DNA of 64,000 bases from Pyxicephalus adspersus (lineage: Eukaryota; Chordata; Amphibia; Anura; Pyxicephalidae), in NCBI RefSeq assembly GCF_032062135.1, contig NC_092861.1:3397395-3461394 (forward strand), in the 5' to 3' direction. Made by a program: the position numbers and the translations under genes. The notes below the pieces were generated by a model. That model was not told the DNA's origin and did not search any database. It saw only the letters and a program-made list of their open reading frames with translations. Of the stretch, positions 23,945 through 38,000 are shown piece by piece. Position 1 is the first letter of the stretch. Every line of letters begins with the position of its first letter.

Positions 23945-25080
23945 ACAATACCTGACCTGGCTGCCAAACACGCCAAGCCCAGCTCCTCACATTGCAGCAA
24001 GCAATCCCCAGCCTACGCAGCCCATCTCCCCCCATGTGCAGCGTGTCTGGAACCGCACAGCGATGAGGAGATCTGACAGCACAACGCTGCAGTGTCTCTC
24101 CCCGTCCCACCTCTAACACACCAAGGGAAGGTTATTCAGCATAGAGCCGGCGCGTTCACCCAGCCAGAGCCGTATTATTCATAGATGAAGGTTAACAGAT
24201 CGTTATCCAGACACTACGGAGATCTGCCAGTATCACAGCACACATTACAAAACCATCAATCAATGAAAATCCCCCCCCCCCAACACAATCATCACTGACT
24301 GCAATCATCACCATGCACAGTCCCAGCAACCCCTCGCAGGAAGTGGACTCTTCCTCCAACCAACACCTTGCCAGGGAACGCTGCCCGGCGCTCCACATTT
24401 CACATAATCCCATCCTCCTCATGATTGGGATATTCTTCACATTTACATTGTACATACTCCATGCAGATGACCTGTATACCTGATCACATGACTCCTGCAA
24501 TGTTTCAGTGGCATGGCATGCGCCCATAGGAATCCACACACAGCCAAGGCTGGCAGGTTATGCCTTGTGCCCACTCACTAGCAGCATTGGAATACCACAC
24601 CGAGAGATTTGCACCGTACAATGTGTTTTACCCCCAGCGTGTTGTTACTGTTACCCCAGTCGCTGCTTTGTTACCCCTGGAACCCGACAATTACCATGGC
24701 ATTGTTACTTTTACATATCACTGCCCCGCATGGCACACCGATAGCCCGGGCTTTAGTGTTTAGATGCCAATACAATCAAGGCACAAACCTCATCGCAATC
24801 AAATGCATCACAAGGCAAGGGTAATACACCAACCGGGGCAATATCACATGAATCAGGGCATATTACTCCCCACACCCGACATGGCTGGGGCATTGGTCCC
24901 CGCACCCCATGTTGCCAAGCATTACCCATCCTAAAGGTTACTGCCCCGGTCTGTACATTTCACACCACTACAGCCCCTCACCCACCTCCTGAAACCCAAA
25001 ACTACCCCCCTCCCTTCCAATCTGCGCCTGCACTACCAGAGCCTTGTAACCCCACCGCCATTACTAGAGTCTACCTTACA
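23945..25080. other. GC-moderate intron between arrays, no gene seen
   Basis: Slightly CpG-richer than the rest of intron 1, with a C run at 24272-24281. No splice-consistent exon found. Confidence 0.4.
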
Positions 25081-25084
25081 GAAT

Positions 25085-25440
25085 GCCCCATTGCTACCCC
25101 TTCCCCTAAATACCCCAACACCCTATTACTACTGCCTTCTCCATGCCCCCAGCACCCCATTACTACCCCTGCTTCCCAAAACCCCCAGCACCCTATTACT
25201 ACCCCTGCTTCCCAATACCTCCAGCACCCCATTATTACCCCCTGCTTCCCAATACCTCCAGCACCCCATTACTACCCCTGCTTCCCAATACCCCCAGCAC
25301 CCTATTACTACCCCTGCTCCCCAATACCCCCAGCACCCTATTACTACCCCTGCTTCCCAATACCCCCAGCATTACTACTGTCTAGTTCCAAATACCCCAT
25401 GCCCATTATTACTGCCTTCATTTCAGTACCCCCAATATAT
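25085..25440. repeat. C-rich 36-bp minisatellite
   Basis: At least seven copies of a roughly 36-bp unit of the form CAGCACCCTATTACTACCCC plus TGCTTCCCAATACCCC, nearly perfect between 25170 and 25380 and decaying on both sides. Because 36 is divisible by 3, it opens long meaningless frames. It lies in XKR6 intron 1 and merges rightward into degenerate C-rich DNA and then the splice-donor array. A shared origin is possible (ACCTCCAGCACCCC resembles ACCTCCAGACTTGCCCC) but not shown. Confidence 0.85.
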
Positions 25441-25865
25441 CTGCCTAGCATCTCCTCCACCATTACTGGGGGCTTCTTCTAAATATCCCCCCGCCATAAC
25501 CAGCACTTGCCCCCCCCCATCCTACCCCAACGCCCCCCTCAGGCGCCAGGAGATTCTCCATTACTCAAGAACTGGGGGCCCCCCCCCCCCTGTACATTGA
25601 TCCCACTGCACCCCCACTACTACCCTCCTCTCTCCAATACTAATGCCCTCGTCTCAGTATAACCCCATCACCTTTACAATAGCCCACCCCCAAAAAATAG
25701 TACCACCTACCCCCATCATTAGAGGAACTCTTCTTCTAAAAGTCCACACACCTAATAGAATGCTTCTAGTGTTCTGTCTCCCAGATCCCCCTTACACCCA
25801 AATTTACCCCATCAACCCCCCTTTACTCAAAGCCCGGCCCCACCTCACCTCCAGCCTTGCCCCAA

Positions 25866-25866
<1 letters not shown>
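25440..25866. repeat. Degenerate C-rich low-complexity DNA
   Basis: Pyrimidine-rich, C-dominated sequence joins the 36-bp array to the splice-donor array. It includes C runs of 9-10 at about 25508 and 25581. No gene or stable repeat unit is visible. Confidence 0.6.
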
Positions 25867-27480
<1,614 letters not shown>

Positions 27481-27486
27481 GGGGGT

Positions 27487-29720
27487 TTCAAAATGGCCGA
27501 CCTCCCAGGCTAGGACCCCCCCAACTACTGAACCCCAACAGGACCAAAGAGGGGGAAATAATTCAGGTTGGGACATGAGGGGTTAAAGCTGAGTCTCTGT
27601 TCTTGGGGGCAGGTTGGTGTATACAGGGTTGTGTGTTGGATGGGGGGGCAGGTTCAAAGTGCCCCCCTGGGAAGAACCCCCTAAATCCCTGAACCCCAAC
27701 AGGACCAAAGAAAAAATAATCTAGACTGGGCCAGAAGGGTTAAGGCTCTACTATAAGGGTCAGGTGGGGGTGTACATGGTTGGGGGGGGCTGGTTCAAAA
27801 TGGCCTCCCTGCCCTAGAAGAGCCCCTACCCCCACTACTGATCCCCAACATTACCATGAAAACAAATGAGTTAAAGCTACATTTTCAATATAGGGGTCCG
27901 GTTGGGGTGTACATGGTTGAGAAGCAGGGGCTGGTTCAAAATGGCCTCCCTGTCCTAGAAGAGCCCCTACCCCCTTTACTGACCCCCAACATTACCATGA
28001 AAGTAATCCAGACTGGGACTGAAGAGTTAAAGTTAAGTTTTCAATATAGGGATCAGGTTGGGGTGTACATGGTTGGGAGGGAGGGACCTGATTCAAAATG
28101 GCCTCCCTGTCCTAGAATTGCCCCGTCTTACTGATCCCCAACATCATTAATGCAAAATAAATGTAGACTGGGACATGAAGGGTTAAAGCTAAGTTTAGGG
28201 GTCGGGTTAGGGTGTATGTGGTTGGATAGCGGGGGCTGGTTCAAAATGGCCTCCCTGCCCTAGAAGAGTCTCTACCCTCAATACTAATCCCCAACATCAC
28301 TAAAGAGGACAAAATCTAGACTGGGACATGAAGGGTAAAGCCAAGTCTTCAGTATAGTATGGGGGTCAGGTTCATGGTTGGGTGGAGAGGGGCTGGTTCA
28401 AAATGGCCCCCCTGCCGTATATAAATCCCTATCCCCACATGTGCCCCCCAACATTACCAAAGAAAAAAAATTTAGATTGGGATGTAAGGATAAAAGCTCT
28501 AAAGATAAAGGGTCAGGTTGGGGTGTCCATGGTTGTTTTGGTTGGGAAGGGGACAAGTTCAAAATGGCCTCCCCTGGAAGAATCTCACCCCCACTACTAA
28601 TCCCCAACATTACCAAAGAAAAATAGTAATGCAGACTGGGGTCCTAGGGGTTGAGTCTCAAGTGAAGGGGTGTACATGTGTGCGGGGTTAGTTCAAAATG
28701 GCCTCCCTTTTTGGGAAAGACCCCATCTCGCTTATCAATCCCAACATGCCCCCCAAAAATAATCCAGACTGGAGCATAAGAAGGTAAAGCTGCGTCTCTA
28801 GTATGGGGGTCAAGTTTGGGTGAAAATTATGTCTGTGGAAGGGGAGGGGGGCAAATGATCCTAGGAGCCTTCCCCCCAAATTCCACCAATACATTTACAC
28901 TAAGACACAAAGGAGTAGCGTTGAGTATCGATACCATTGTGGGTTTTAGAGGGGTTCAAATGCCCCTCCCCCTGCTAAAGACTACCTCCTAGTGTACCCC
29001 AACACACCCACTACCAAACCCCAATTTTACCAATACAGAATGGCACTGAGAAGCCCCCATTCCCCATATTCATTCCCAACATAACCAATGCAAAATACAT
29101 TGAAATTGGGACATGAAGAGTTAGACCAAACTGTGTGTTAAGGAGATCAGGATGGGGTGCATAATATGGAGGAGGGGAAATGGCCCTGGGAAGACCCCAT
29201 TCCCCATATTCACCCCAAATATAACCAGAGCAATATAAATTTATATTGGGGCATGAAGAATTAAAGTTGGGTCTCCAAAATTGGGTTCAAGTTGAGGTGC
29301 ACATGATTTGAGGTTCAATGGCCCCCCTTGTGAAGGGTCCCCCAACCCCCACCCTGAACCCCAACATAACCAATGGAAAATTAACTCCTGGGAAGGACCC
29401 CCATTAATCTCCAAAACTATCTTCCATTTAAGAATGATGCAAGCTAAGAATGAATAAAGCTCTGAGTTAAAGGGTAAGGTTGGAGTGTACCCCATTGTAT
29501 ATAAGGGGGTAGGGGGTTAAGATGGCCTCCATCAGAAGAACCACAACAAATGTAAAAAGAGTTGGGGTTGTATTGAAAGGGTCCAGGCTGCCTCTCAAGG
29601 TGAAAATTTTTCCTTCCAACACACAGCAACTCTAGACTGCGTCATAAAGGGTAAATGTGGATCCTTGTTTAAGGATTGGGCTTGAGGTGTTAATGATTGT
29701 GTGGTTAAGGGGGCCAACCA
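27487..29720. repeat. 135-165-bp tandem array abutting the XKR6 promoter
   Basis: Begins at the upstream edge of the promoter with TTCAAAATGGCC and repeats that motif exactly at 27487, 27794, 27935, 28092, 28240, 28397, 28558 and 28692, plus a variant at 27653. Each unit continues with CTCCCTG.CCTAGAAGAGCC, CTGATCCCCAACATTACCA, ATCTAGACTGGGACATGAAG, GGGTTAAAGCTAAGT and GGTCAGGTTGGGGTGTACAT. Degenerate units follow near 28956, 29172, 29311, 29518 and 29702. AAAATGGCC fits a YY1-type core. Confidence 0.85.
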
Positions 29721-29764
29721 ATCAACCACCTGAGTACTGAGGACTTCTCATAACTTATAGAGAC

Positions 29765-31035
29765 ATGACCCCACCAAGTATCAATGTCTTCTGCTCACCA
29801 AGTATCCATGTCTTCTCCTGCTCACCAAAAATCTATATCTGCTCCTGCTCACCAAGCATCGATGTCTTCTTCTACTCACCAAGTATCCATGTCTTCTTCT
29901 ACTCACTAAGTATCCATGTCTTCTTAAACTTACCAAGTATCAATGTCTCCTGCTCACCAAGTATCTTTGTCTTCTCCTGCTCACTAAGTATCCATATCTT
30001 CTTCTACTCACCAAGTATCTTTGTCTTCTCCTGCTCACTAAGTATCCATGTCTTCTTCTACTCACCAAGTATCTTTGTTTTCTTAAACTTACCAAGTATC
30101 AATGTCTTCTGCTCACCAAGTATCCATGTCTTCTCCTGCTCACCAAGTATCCATGTCTTCTCCTGCTCACCAAGTATCCATGACTTCTTTTGCTCACCAA
30201 GTATCCATGTCTTTTTTTGCTCACCAAGTATCCATGTCTTCTCCTGCTCACCAAATATTTATATCTTTTCCTGCTAACCAAGTATCTAAGTCTTCTTCTG
30301 CTCACTAAGTATCCATATCTTCTTTTGCTCACCAAGTATCCATGTCTTCTTTTGCTCACCAAGTATCTATGAGGAGAGATTAGCTGAACTGAATCTATTC
30401 TCCCTTGAGAAGAGACGTATAAGGGAAATATGATCACCCTGTCTAAATATTTAAACGGTCCATATAGAGAACTCTCTTCCCCATTATTCACTTTGAGATC
30501 ATTATAAAGAACAAGAGGGCGCTCTTTGCGTCTGGACTAAAAGTAGCCATATCTCCTCCTGCCCACCAATTAGCCATATCTTCTCTTGCTCACCAAGTAG
30601 CCATGTCTTCTTCTAACCACCTAGTATCTTTGTCTTCTTCTGCTCACCAAGTATCTATGTCTACTTTTGCTCACCATGTATCTATGTCTTCTCCGGCTTA
30701 CCAATTATCTATGACTTCTCCTGCTCACCAAGTTTCCATATCTTCTCCTTCTCACCAAGTATCCATGTCTTCTCCTGCTCACCAAGTTTTCATGTCTTCT
30801 TCTGCTCACCAAGTATCTATGTCTTCTGTTCACCACATATCTATGTCTTCTCCTGCTCACCAAGTATCCATGTCTTCTTCTACTTACCAAGTATCTCCAA
30901 GTATCTATGTCTTCTACTAACAAAGTATCTATGTCTCCTGCTTACCAAGTGTTCATGTCTTCTCCTGCTCACCAAGTATCTATATCTTGTCCTGCTCACT
31001 AAGTATTCATGTCTTCTCCTTCTCACTAAGTCTTT
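29765..31035. repeat. 27-bp minisatellite array, split by a LINE fragment
   Basis: About 40 copies of a 27-bp unit (CTCACCAAGTATCCATGTCT plus TCTCCTG) in two blocks, 29765-30370 and 30540-31035. Unit length is a multiple of three, so both strands carry long repetitive open frames of no coding meaning. The blocks are separated by a 170-bp retrotransposon fragment. Confidence 0.9.
30371..30539 (+). pseudogene. LINE (CR1/L2-like) reverse-transcriptase ORF C-terminal fragment
   Basis: The insert reads in two frames as a decayed C-terminal part of a non-LTR retrotransposon polyprotein. The first frame has EERLAELNLFSLEKRRIR. After a frameshift comes MITLSKYLNGPYRELSSPLF, then further stops. The order of FSLEKRR, a KYLNG-type motif and an R-T-R-G motif is typical of the region after the RT domain in CR1-like elements. 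Assignment to a clade is by resemblance only. It interrupts the 27-bp array. Confidence 0.7.
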
Positions 31036-32780
31036 GATAACCTTCTTCAAAGAGATTTTCACACTTCCTCTGTTCCATAAATTAGAAGTTCAGCCAAAAG
31101 ATTGGCATTGTAATGGTTTGGGCCCATATGAAATGGTAGGCCTCATTAGTTAAGATCTCATAGATGGAGAGATATGTAAATGGTTGATTAGCTCTTCAAC
31201 ATGTTGGTGGTGACCTTCTCAGGCTTCTTCAAAACACAGCATCTGAAACGTGTTATTGGTCTTGTATGGATGGTTGGAACCCTGTGCATGGACCTGGGGT
31301 TCATGTCCTTTGTAGTTTATTCTTTAACATATTTATACTTTGCTTTGTGTAAGTACCTTAATCTGCCCTCTCTGTACAGTGGATGCTCAGTAGGAGGCTT
31401 GGTACTTGTGACCAATCAGGGTCTAGTGTACTGCACATGCATTCACAAGAGTATAAAACAGGAAAAGTAGTAAGAAGATGTCACCATTGCCTTGTGCAAG
31501 TTCACTGTCCAATCAGCTTGCTTCGAGTTATGTTCTTAACCCATGACTGCAGAAGGCGATGATGATGAGTGCACTACACACCTGCAGGAAGTTTTAAATG
31601 CCCGGCAAGTCGAGTAACCCTCCCCCCACCCCCAATCCCTACAGCAGGAGCCATAAGCAGTTTTACCTCCTCAAAAACATTCCATCCCCAAACCTCTCTT
31701 TGACTAAAAGTCTAATCAACTCAGCTTGACAAAACCCTAACCCTAGGCTCCTAGTAGGCGGGTCCAGCCAATCAAAATCTCTCATCAGTGACCAAACCAC
31801 TCAAAACCTCCGCAGAATACGTCATGTGACCTAACCTAAGGTCTCCTACTTAGTTCAATCTGCCCCCAATGGTGGGCGTTCTTTGATAATGCAATCCATC
31901 ACCCCTATGATCCAGCATCATTATATTATGCACTCCTCAGGGGTGGACACATAACACCCTGCACTTACAGTATCTACAGAGGCAGAAGTCAACCACCAGG
32001 GGACATCATGGAAGTGAAGGTCACCATTGCGTCTCAAATTTCTAATTTTTTACACCTGCTGGGGGTCCATTTTATTTAAAAAATGACCCCTCCCAATGGG
32101 TATAAATATTCTACGGCTAATTGTTTTCCTCTCATTCCTAATAAAGAGCGATGGTGCTTTGGTATCTGCAGGTGTCTCTGAAAGATTCAGCATTTTCTGC
32201 AGAATCACGCTCTCTTTGAAGTGAGGTTTCATGGCAGACGTCACCCCCGGGGTCCCTAGTGGAGGGAGGGGGGTGGGTTGAAGGAGCTCCTTGTTATAGA
32301 ACCTCACGATCCTAGATCATGCTTGGAAGATCACAAGCAAGTGGGCCATCCTAATCCTGGGCAGCCGTGTGACCCTTCCTGGGCCGCCGTAGTCGTTCCT
32401 ATTGTCATGGGCCGATGATTTACTGACATGTATTTAATTAAGTCAGGAAAGAAATTGTTTCCGCTTGGCCGTTATTAACGTTTCTCATGCTGAAATATTA
32501 ACCGTAGTTGGTGGTTAGGTGAGGCAGAAGATAGCTGGTTGTTCTAGCCCTGCCACTTGGCTCCTGCGGTCAGTAGGTGGATATGCCTACAAGAAGTCAT
32601 AGATCGCCTGTGACGAGGGTGTGAAAAATCTTTAAAAAAAATGGAATTGGGGTGCTAGCTGAGTGAGAGGGGGTGAATCCTTCTTCTATGTAATCTGATC
32701 CCTTAAAGGGGACCTCACATCAAATTTCAAAGCCAAATAACCAGATTCTTTTCTGATTGCACCAGATCCCTAAAATATTG
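31036..32780. other. No gene seen (intergenic)
   Basis: Plain intergenic sequence; nothing supportable as coding. Confidence 0.4.
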
Positions 32781-32930
32781 ACAGCATTGTCGTATATCGT
32801 GACGTCATCTTCTAATCAGGGTAGCTGCCAGTCCTTGGCTGCTTCCTTTGGCAGATGGCATACATATGTTACATGCAGCGCTGCTTGGGTGGTCGTCGCA
32901 TATCGCAATCAACATATTTACTAGACATAT

Positions 32931-33125
32931 TGTGTTTGGGCTCCGAGAGAAGCTTTCTTGGTAAATATTTCTGACTGCAAACTTCTCGTCAGACAACAGT
33001 TCATCAGGCCGCCTTCTGCTCGGAAATTCCAACGCCCCCATCTGAAGGATCGTCTGAATTTCGATTTGGTGTTGGCACAAATCATAATGGGGTATTGGTC
33101 AGACGCAGAGGCTCCGCCACCCTGT
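32931..33125 (+). repeat. Diverged paralogous element, copy A
   Basis: Shares ordered blocks with 39838-40065: GTGTTTGGGCTC, GGTAAATATTTCTGACTG, CTCGTCAGACAACAGTT, AACGCCCCCATC, GGCACAAATCATAATGGGGT and GCAGAGGCTCCGCC. It keeps several CpGs. It could be an ancient SINE family or a duplicated non-coding element. Confidence 0.55.
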
Positions 33126-33129
33126 AGCA

Positions 33130-34330
33130 TGTGTGGGATAAAAAAACACTAAGACTCTGTAAACAATAAAATCTAAAACCGATTAAAAATCAATCAATCA
33201 ATTGTACTTAATATTGATCCTTGGGGAGAAGGCAGACCAGAAATTGATTGGGCGGGGCTTTTTTTTTTTTGGTTGAACCAGTAAAACACAACTCATAACC
33301 ACTTTTTGAGTCACGATTGATAGCTACATTTCTAATACTGATCAATATTGAACAGGTATATGATATATTGATTACCTATAGCCTATCACAATTGGAATTA
33401 GGGCTGATTATCTCTTTGAATAGGAGCTAATGTCAACCAAAAAAAACTCAAAAGGCTTACCAATCACAAGCTAACAGTTTTTGATTGGGCAATTGAATTG
33501 ATAATAAGCATGCAAGTTGTGTCGCATCTACAAGCAATTGAGCTAATCCAATCAGTAGCTCCCTTCTATGTTATGATTTACCCCATCCCAAATGATCGCA
33601 AAATTTCCTACTCGTATGCGCCGTATTTTTGGTGTACCAGTTGGTCAATTTTTATTTCGTAGAGCGCAAAATGAACAGCAGATTTGCTTGTGTGGAAAAG
33701 CATATGCTATTTTCAATGGTCATTTACTGGCAGCCTGTGCGTCGTTGGCGTAAGCATGCTAATGCATCACAATGCATTTGCTAACTGCGCATGCTTGGCA
33801 GTCAAATGAACAGTTAATGACGCAACACCATACAGCCCCTTCATACGCGTTCCCACAGTGCGTAGATGCAAATGATGAACATCCCGCCATCTTTGATTCG
33901 GTATCAGCAGACACTGCATAATATTATTCGTCACCCTTCCCCATTCTTACATAGGAACATGAGCCATGTGCAAGAAAAGTGAAAAACATGCACACAAATA
34001 AATCTTTTTATCAACAAGCCTGCACTGGTATATTCACACACAGCTCCTTGCAGAATCATATTGGTGACTGGTTCTCTTTAAGCCAATATCCCATAGTAAT
34101 CCTCATCAAAGCGTGAGGCGATGTCATATGACATGAACGCTGTAACGGTAACCTCTGCCTCCAATTGTCGAGCTTATTGAACACAGCGGAGGTGATGATA
34201 ATGAATGAGCACAGAAGTCTGACACACAAAGCCTGCGCTGCCTCCCTCCCTACAATAACGGAGCCCACACAATGGCGTTTATTACTCTACGGACCGCCGA
34301 ATACAATTCCGCAGGAAGAACGACGCTGCT
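33130..34330. other. No gene seen (intergenic)
   Basis: AT-rich with CAATCAATCAATTG-type stretches around 33190; no gene. Confidence 0.4.
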
Positions 34331-34379
34331 TGGCTTCCACGGCAACTTTTGATGTGTTGCCTCGGGAGTCCTAGCAGCC

Positions 34380-35030
34380 TTTTCACCGCCAGTGAATCTG
34401 AAGAGTTGGATTTACTCTCTGACCTCCCCTGCATTGTCAGACGCGTCCGGACGGCGACCGCCGCCAAAGATGGAAAGATTAGTCAGATGCTGCCGCCGCC
34501 ACATTTTAACGATTTTCATTTTACTATTTTTTTTCAGTAGTAAAATAAAAAAGATACAGAGTCATATCTTTTGAAATAATGCGCGGCTTTTCATCTTCGT
34601 AAAGCTCGTAGTTGCTCAGCAGCGAAATGCGGGAATTATATTAATAATTACTTCACTATAGAGCTATTATACGGATTTGGATGATTTTTTTTCTTGAAGC
34701 TCAAAAAGACACAATGTTGCGGCGGCAGCAATATTTCCAACCTGAGACACCTACGAAATGAGCGCAGCAGCGTTTTTTTTTTAAGACTGGAAAAAAAAAA
34801 AGCTAATTAACCTCAGAGGTTTTTTGGAAATGCACTCAAGTCGTTGGAGGAAGAAACTAATTAATAGTCCTTCGGATTTCTTGCTTATCGGTAAATGAAA
34901 TTGAAAAGCTTGATTTATTGGGAGTAGATTGAACTCGCGCAGCGGGCGGCTGCGTGCGTGCGTGTGATATCATGCTGTGACATATTGATGGCTGAATTGG
35001 GAGAATCAGAGATTGGTTAATTTCTGAGTG
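34380..35030. promoter_or_regulatory. Candidate regulatory element between XKR6 and MTMR9
   Basis: Repeat-poor stretch with preserved CpGs (GACGCGTCCGGACGGCGACC, GCCGCCGCCAC) and clustered homeodomain-type sites AGCTAATTAACC (34801), AAACTAATTAATAG (34855) and TTAATAATTACTTC (34640). Purely a textural call. Confidence 0.25.
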
Positions 35031-38000
35031 GTCGTAGACGAGTTCGTCCGGCTATCTAGTAATGTTGAATCTTTTCTGCTTTTGCCTAGGAATGGGAAAT
35101 CTTCTGGGGTGACCCAAGTGCCTTCTATGACCACCCTGTGTTCTTACTTCTGTGTTCCCACATCCCTTCCTGCTGCTTCCCCAATTACCAACCCTTGGTT
35201 CTTCCAGATGTTGTTCACTCTCCACTTCTCCATTCCACGTTTACCTTGTTTTCCCAAACTGTGGTTGCTAGTACATCTAAGATCCACAATCTGGTAGTTG
35301 GCCACAGTGATGTCCATTAATCCTTGTGGGGTATCTGGTGCACACTGGTGGTCCCATAGACTTTCCACCTAGCCAGACCTCCCTCAATCTCTAATATAGA
35401 ATAGCCACAGCCTGTTTTCAGCCAATTCCGACATTGGTATGCAACAGGGCCTTAACTTCCTAAGGGGAAGTCCTTAGCAAATTGGAGCTTCCTTTTAGGA
35501 GGCCATTGGGTTGGATCCAAACCTAGAAGGTCTGTCCCTCTTGGTGTGTTTTTGGGGGCCATGAACTTGGAGTAGCTCCATGCTAGAGTTAAAGATCTGA
35601 ACAAAGTACGAGTAGATCCACTTCCTTTGGGTCTGCATTAGCCCAGTGGTTCTGGAAACCTGAATCATGTTGGGTATTCAAACTTCTCCTCTCCTTTTCA
35701 ACCAAGGTCCCCCAAATAGACCTATCTCTGGTTGCACGCTACAAGCAAGTAAACCAAGGACAAGGTGTCCTACTTGAAGGCCTAAGGCCCCTTCAGGAAA
35801 AAGAATATTAGAATGATCACCAATCTCCTATTAGCAGAGGTTCAGGATTCCTGAACTAATTACATGGGTGCTGCTTGATTGCATGCCTTAAAGGTCTCTC
35901 TAAAAATTGTTGATTCTTTACATACCAGATTACCTTGGGTAGGCATTTCTGGTTGTGTTTTTTACTTGAAGGAAGTCAACCCATGGCTGCATATCTGACC
36001 ACCCTTTTCAGGCCAACTTTACATTCCACCGCTTCTTCCCTTGACCACATTACCTAAATCCAGCAGTTTTGAGCCATTCTTCCCTTACTCCTGAACAGAA
36101 TGTCGCTCATGTAGTGTGGACACCATAGACCTTCTTGGTGATAAAGCCCTAGCAGGCCTGCAGCTTGTAGACCGTGGAGCTAGGATAAGTGAGTCTGTGG
36201 AGACAGACTGGAAGGAAAGTTAATTAGTTGGGTTTTAAAGTGGTTTATAAAAAATTACTTTAAATTAAAAATAGAAAGTACCCCCTTCAGCATCCGCCAT
36301 ACATCCAGCAGTGCCTGTTCCCATGCTGCCTTCAATGGTTCAATCTCCTGGGTCATATGTAGGGGCCGGTGGGAGGAACCAGAGTATTAGGCACACCTGA
36401 AAGTTTTGTATTCTGGAGATTTTTTTAGGTATCTCGTCAAAATAATGACCTGGCCAAGGCAATGGTAAGTATCACCACTCTTCTGCCCAAGGGGCCCTTC
36501 CATTTTATTCTAGGCTACCTTGACATGCATAGGTGACCCAACTTGGATCCCAGGGTCTACATGAAAGAGACATCCACCTTAGGTGAGTATTACTACCATA
36601 TCTGATGCTTTCCAAATAACTGATGCAAGACTTTTCACCATGAAATATTCAGTGTATTCCCGCTCTTTGTGTTTATTGTAATCCTGAATAATTTGGACTT
36701 CTAAGTGAGGTTTATTTTTATTTTTTGTCCCACTGAAGCTTTCGGGCTCCTTTGCACCAGATTATTTGTTACACATTTTGATTTACTTTACACTCTATTT
36801 TCTAGTCAGGATAAACATTCTCATGTGCGCCTGCTTGTAGGGTTTTTGTCTTTGTTTAATTTGTTGAAGTACCGGGACGGGGCACAGCTGCAGGGTTACT
36901 TTAATGTCCTCCTCCTCAGCCGCACATGCTTAACCTCTCCATCCTTCTATCCTATGGACCAGTGCATTTTTTACATTCCTCTACGGGCCTCTTTGTCATT
37001 AGATGCCACTGGTGTCCATGTACAACTTCTGCTCCTGTGTAGGCCTGGTTGTCTCTACTTTCAGTAGATTTGGATCCTTGTTTGTCATTGGTAACCCCAA
37101 GACATTATTACCCTTACAATAATCTCTATAGTCAATACAAAACTACATGAAACAACCCCATTCTCCACCTTGGTCACCTTCTTTGACTTGCACATACAGG
37201 AGCTCTCACGACCACCAACCCTAAAGCTCCAGGTCCTGACATCTTTATGTGCACCCTAAAAATACACCCTTTTGTGTCAGCTTACATACCACCCCAGACC
37301 CCCTTCATGGGGGGAGGGTATTGGAATGGGTCCTCAAAATAGGGGCAACCTTTTGCAATGCAACAATGCTCAACTTTGACATGCCTTGGGCTGCTAGAGC
37401 TTAGAAGGGTAGGTCAAACTATCGTGGGGAACCTGGGTGATTCAGCAATCCTTAAAGTAATTTGCTATGTGTTGGCAAATGTTTTCAATCCTGGTCCAGA
37501 ATTATTCCAACTTTGCTGGATCACTAAGGTTCTCCCATGAAAGTCTTGGAGAACATTGATAAATCAGGTGCTGTGTGTTGGGTGTGCTGGGTTGTCATTT
37601 GTACTGAATGGCACTACAATACATTGCACTGTGTTAAATGTCTTTTTGCTCAGTGGTTGACCAGGAGGGCACATGCTCCTGAGGTTGCTCCTGACTTTCT
37701 GTTGACAACTCAATAATGATTGAACATTCTCCATTGCTGCTTGGACCAACCACTGGCTTGCTCTCACCAAGCAATAAACTTTTTCCTCCCTTTGATTATC
37801 CTACTGGTTGACTGATCTTCCATTCATGACCCCTGGCTTGGTTTCTTCCAACCACCAACCCTCTGACTCCTTTGGATCATCCATTTGGTTATCCGTCAAT
37901 CCTTCCCTAGGTAGCATCCCTTGTATACCTAATTCTTGGGGGCAACCAAGTCCTGGGATGGCACCTTTAGGCAATTGTGGGCCTTGGTGGGGAATGGTGC

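Noticed and set aside
29765..30491. 170-codon plus and 130-codon minus repetitive frames (SPAHQVSMS and YLVSRRRHG types)
   Set aside because: Translation of a 27-bp minisatellite; open on both strands, no start context or flanking gene structure.
29765..31035. CRISPR-like direct repeats
   Set aside because: Units are contiguous without unique spacers and the genome is vertebrate; a minisatellite.
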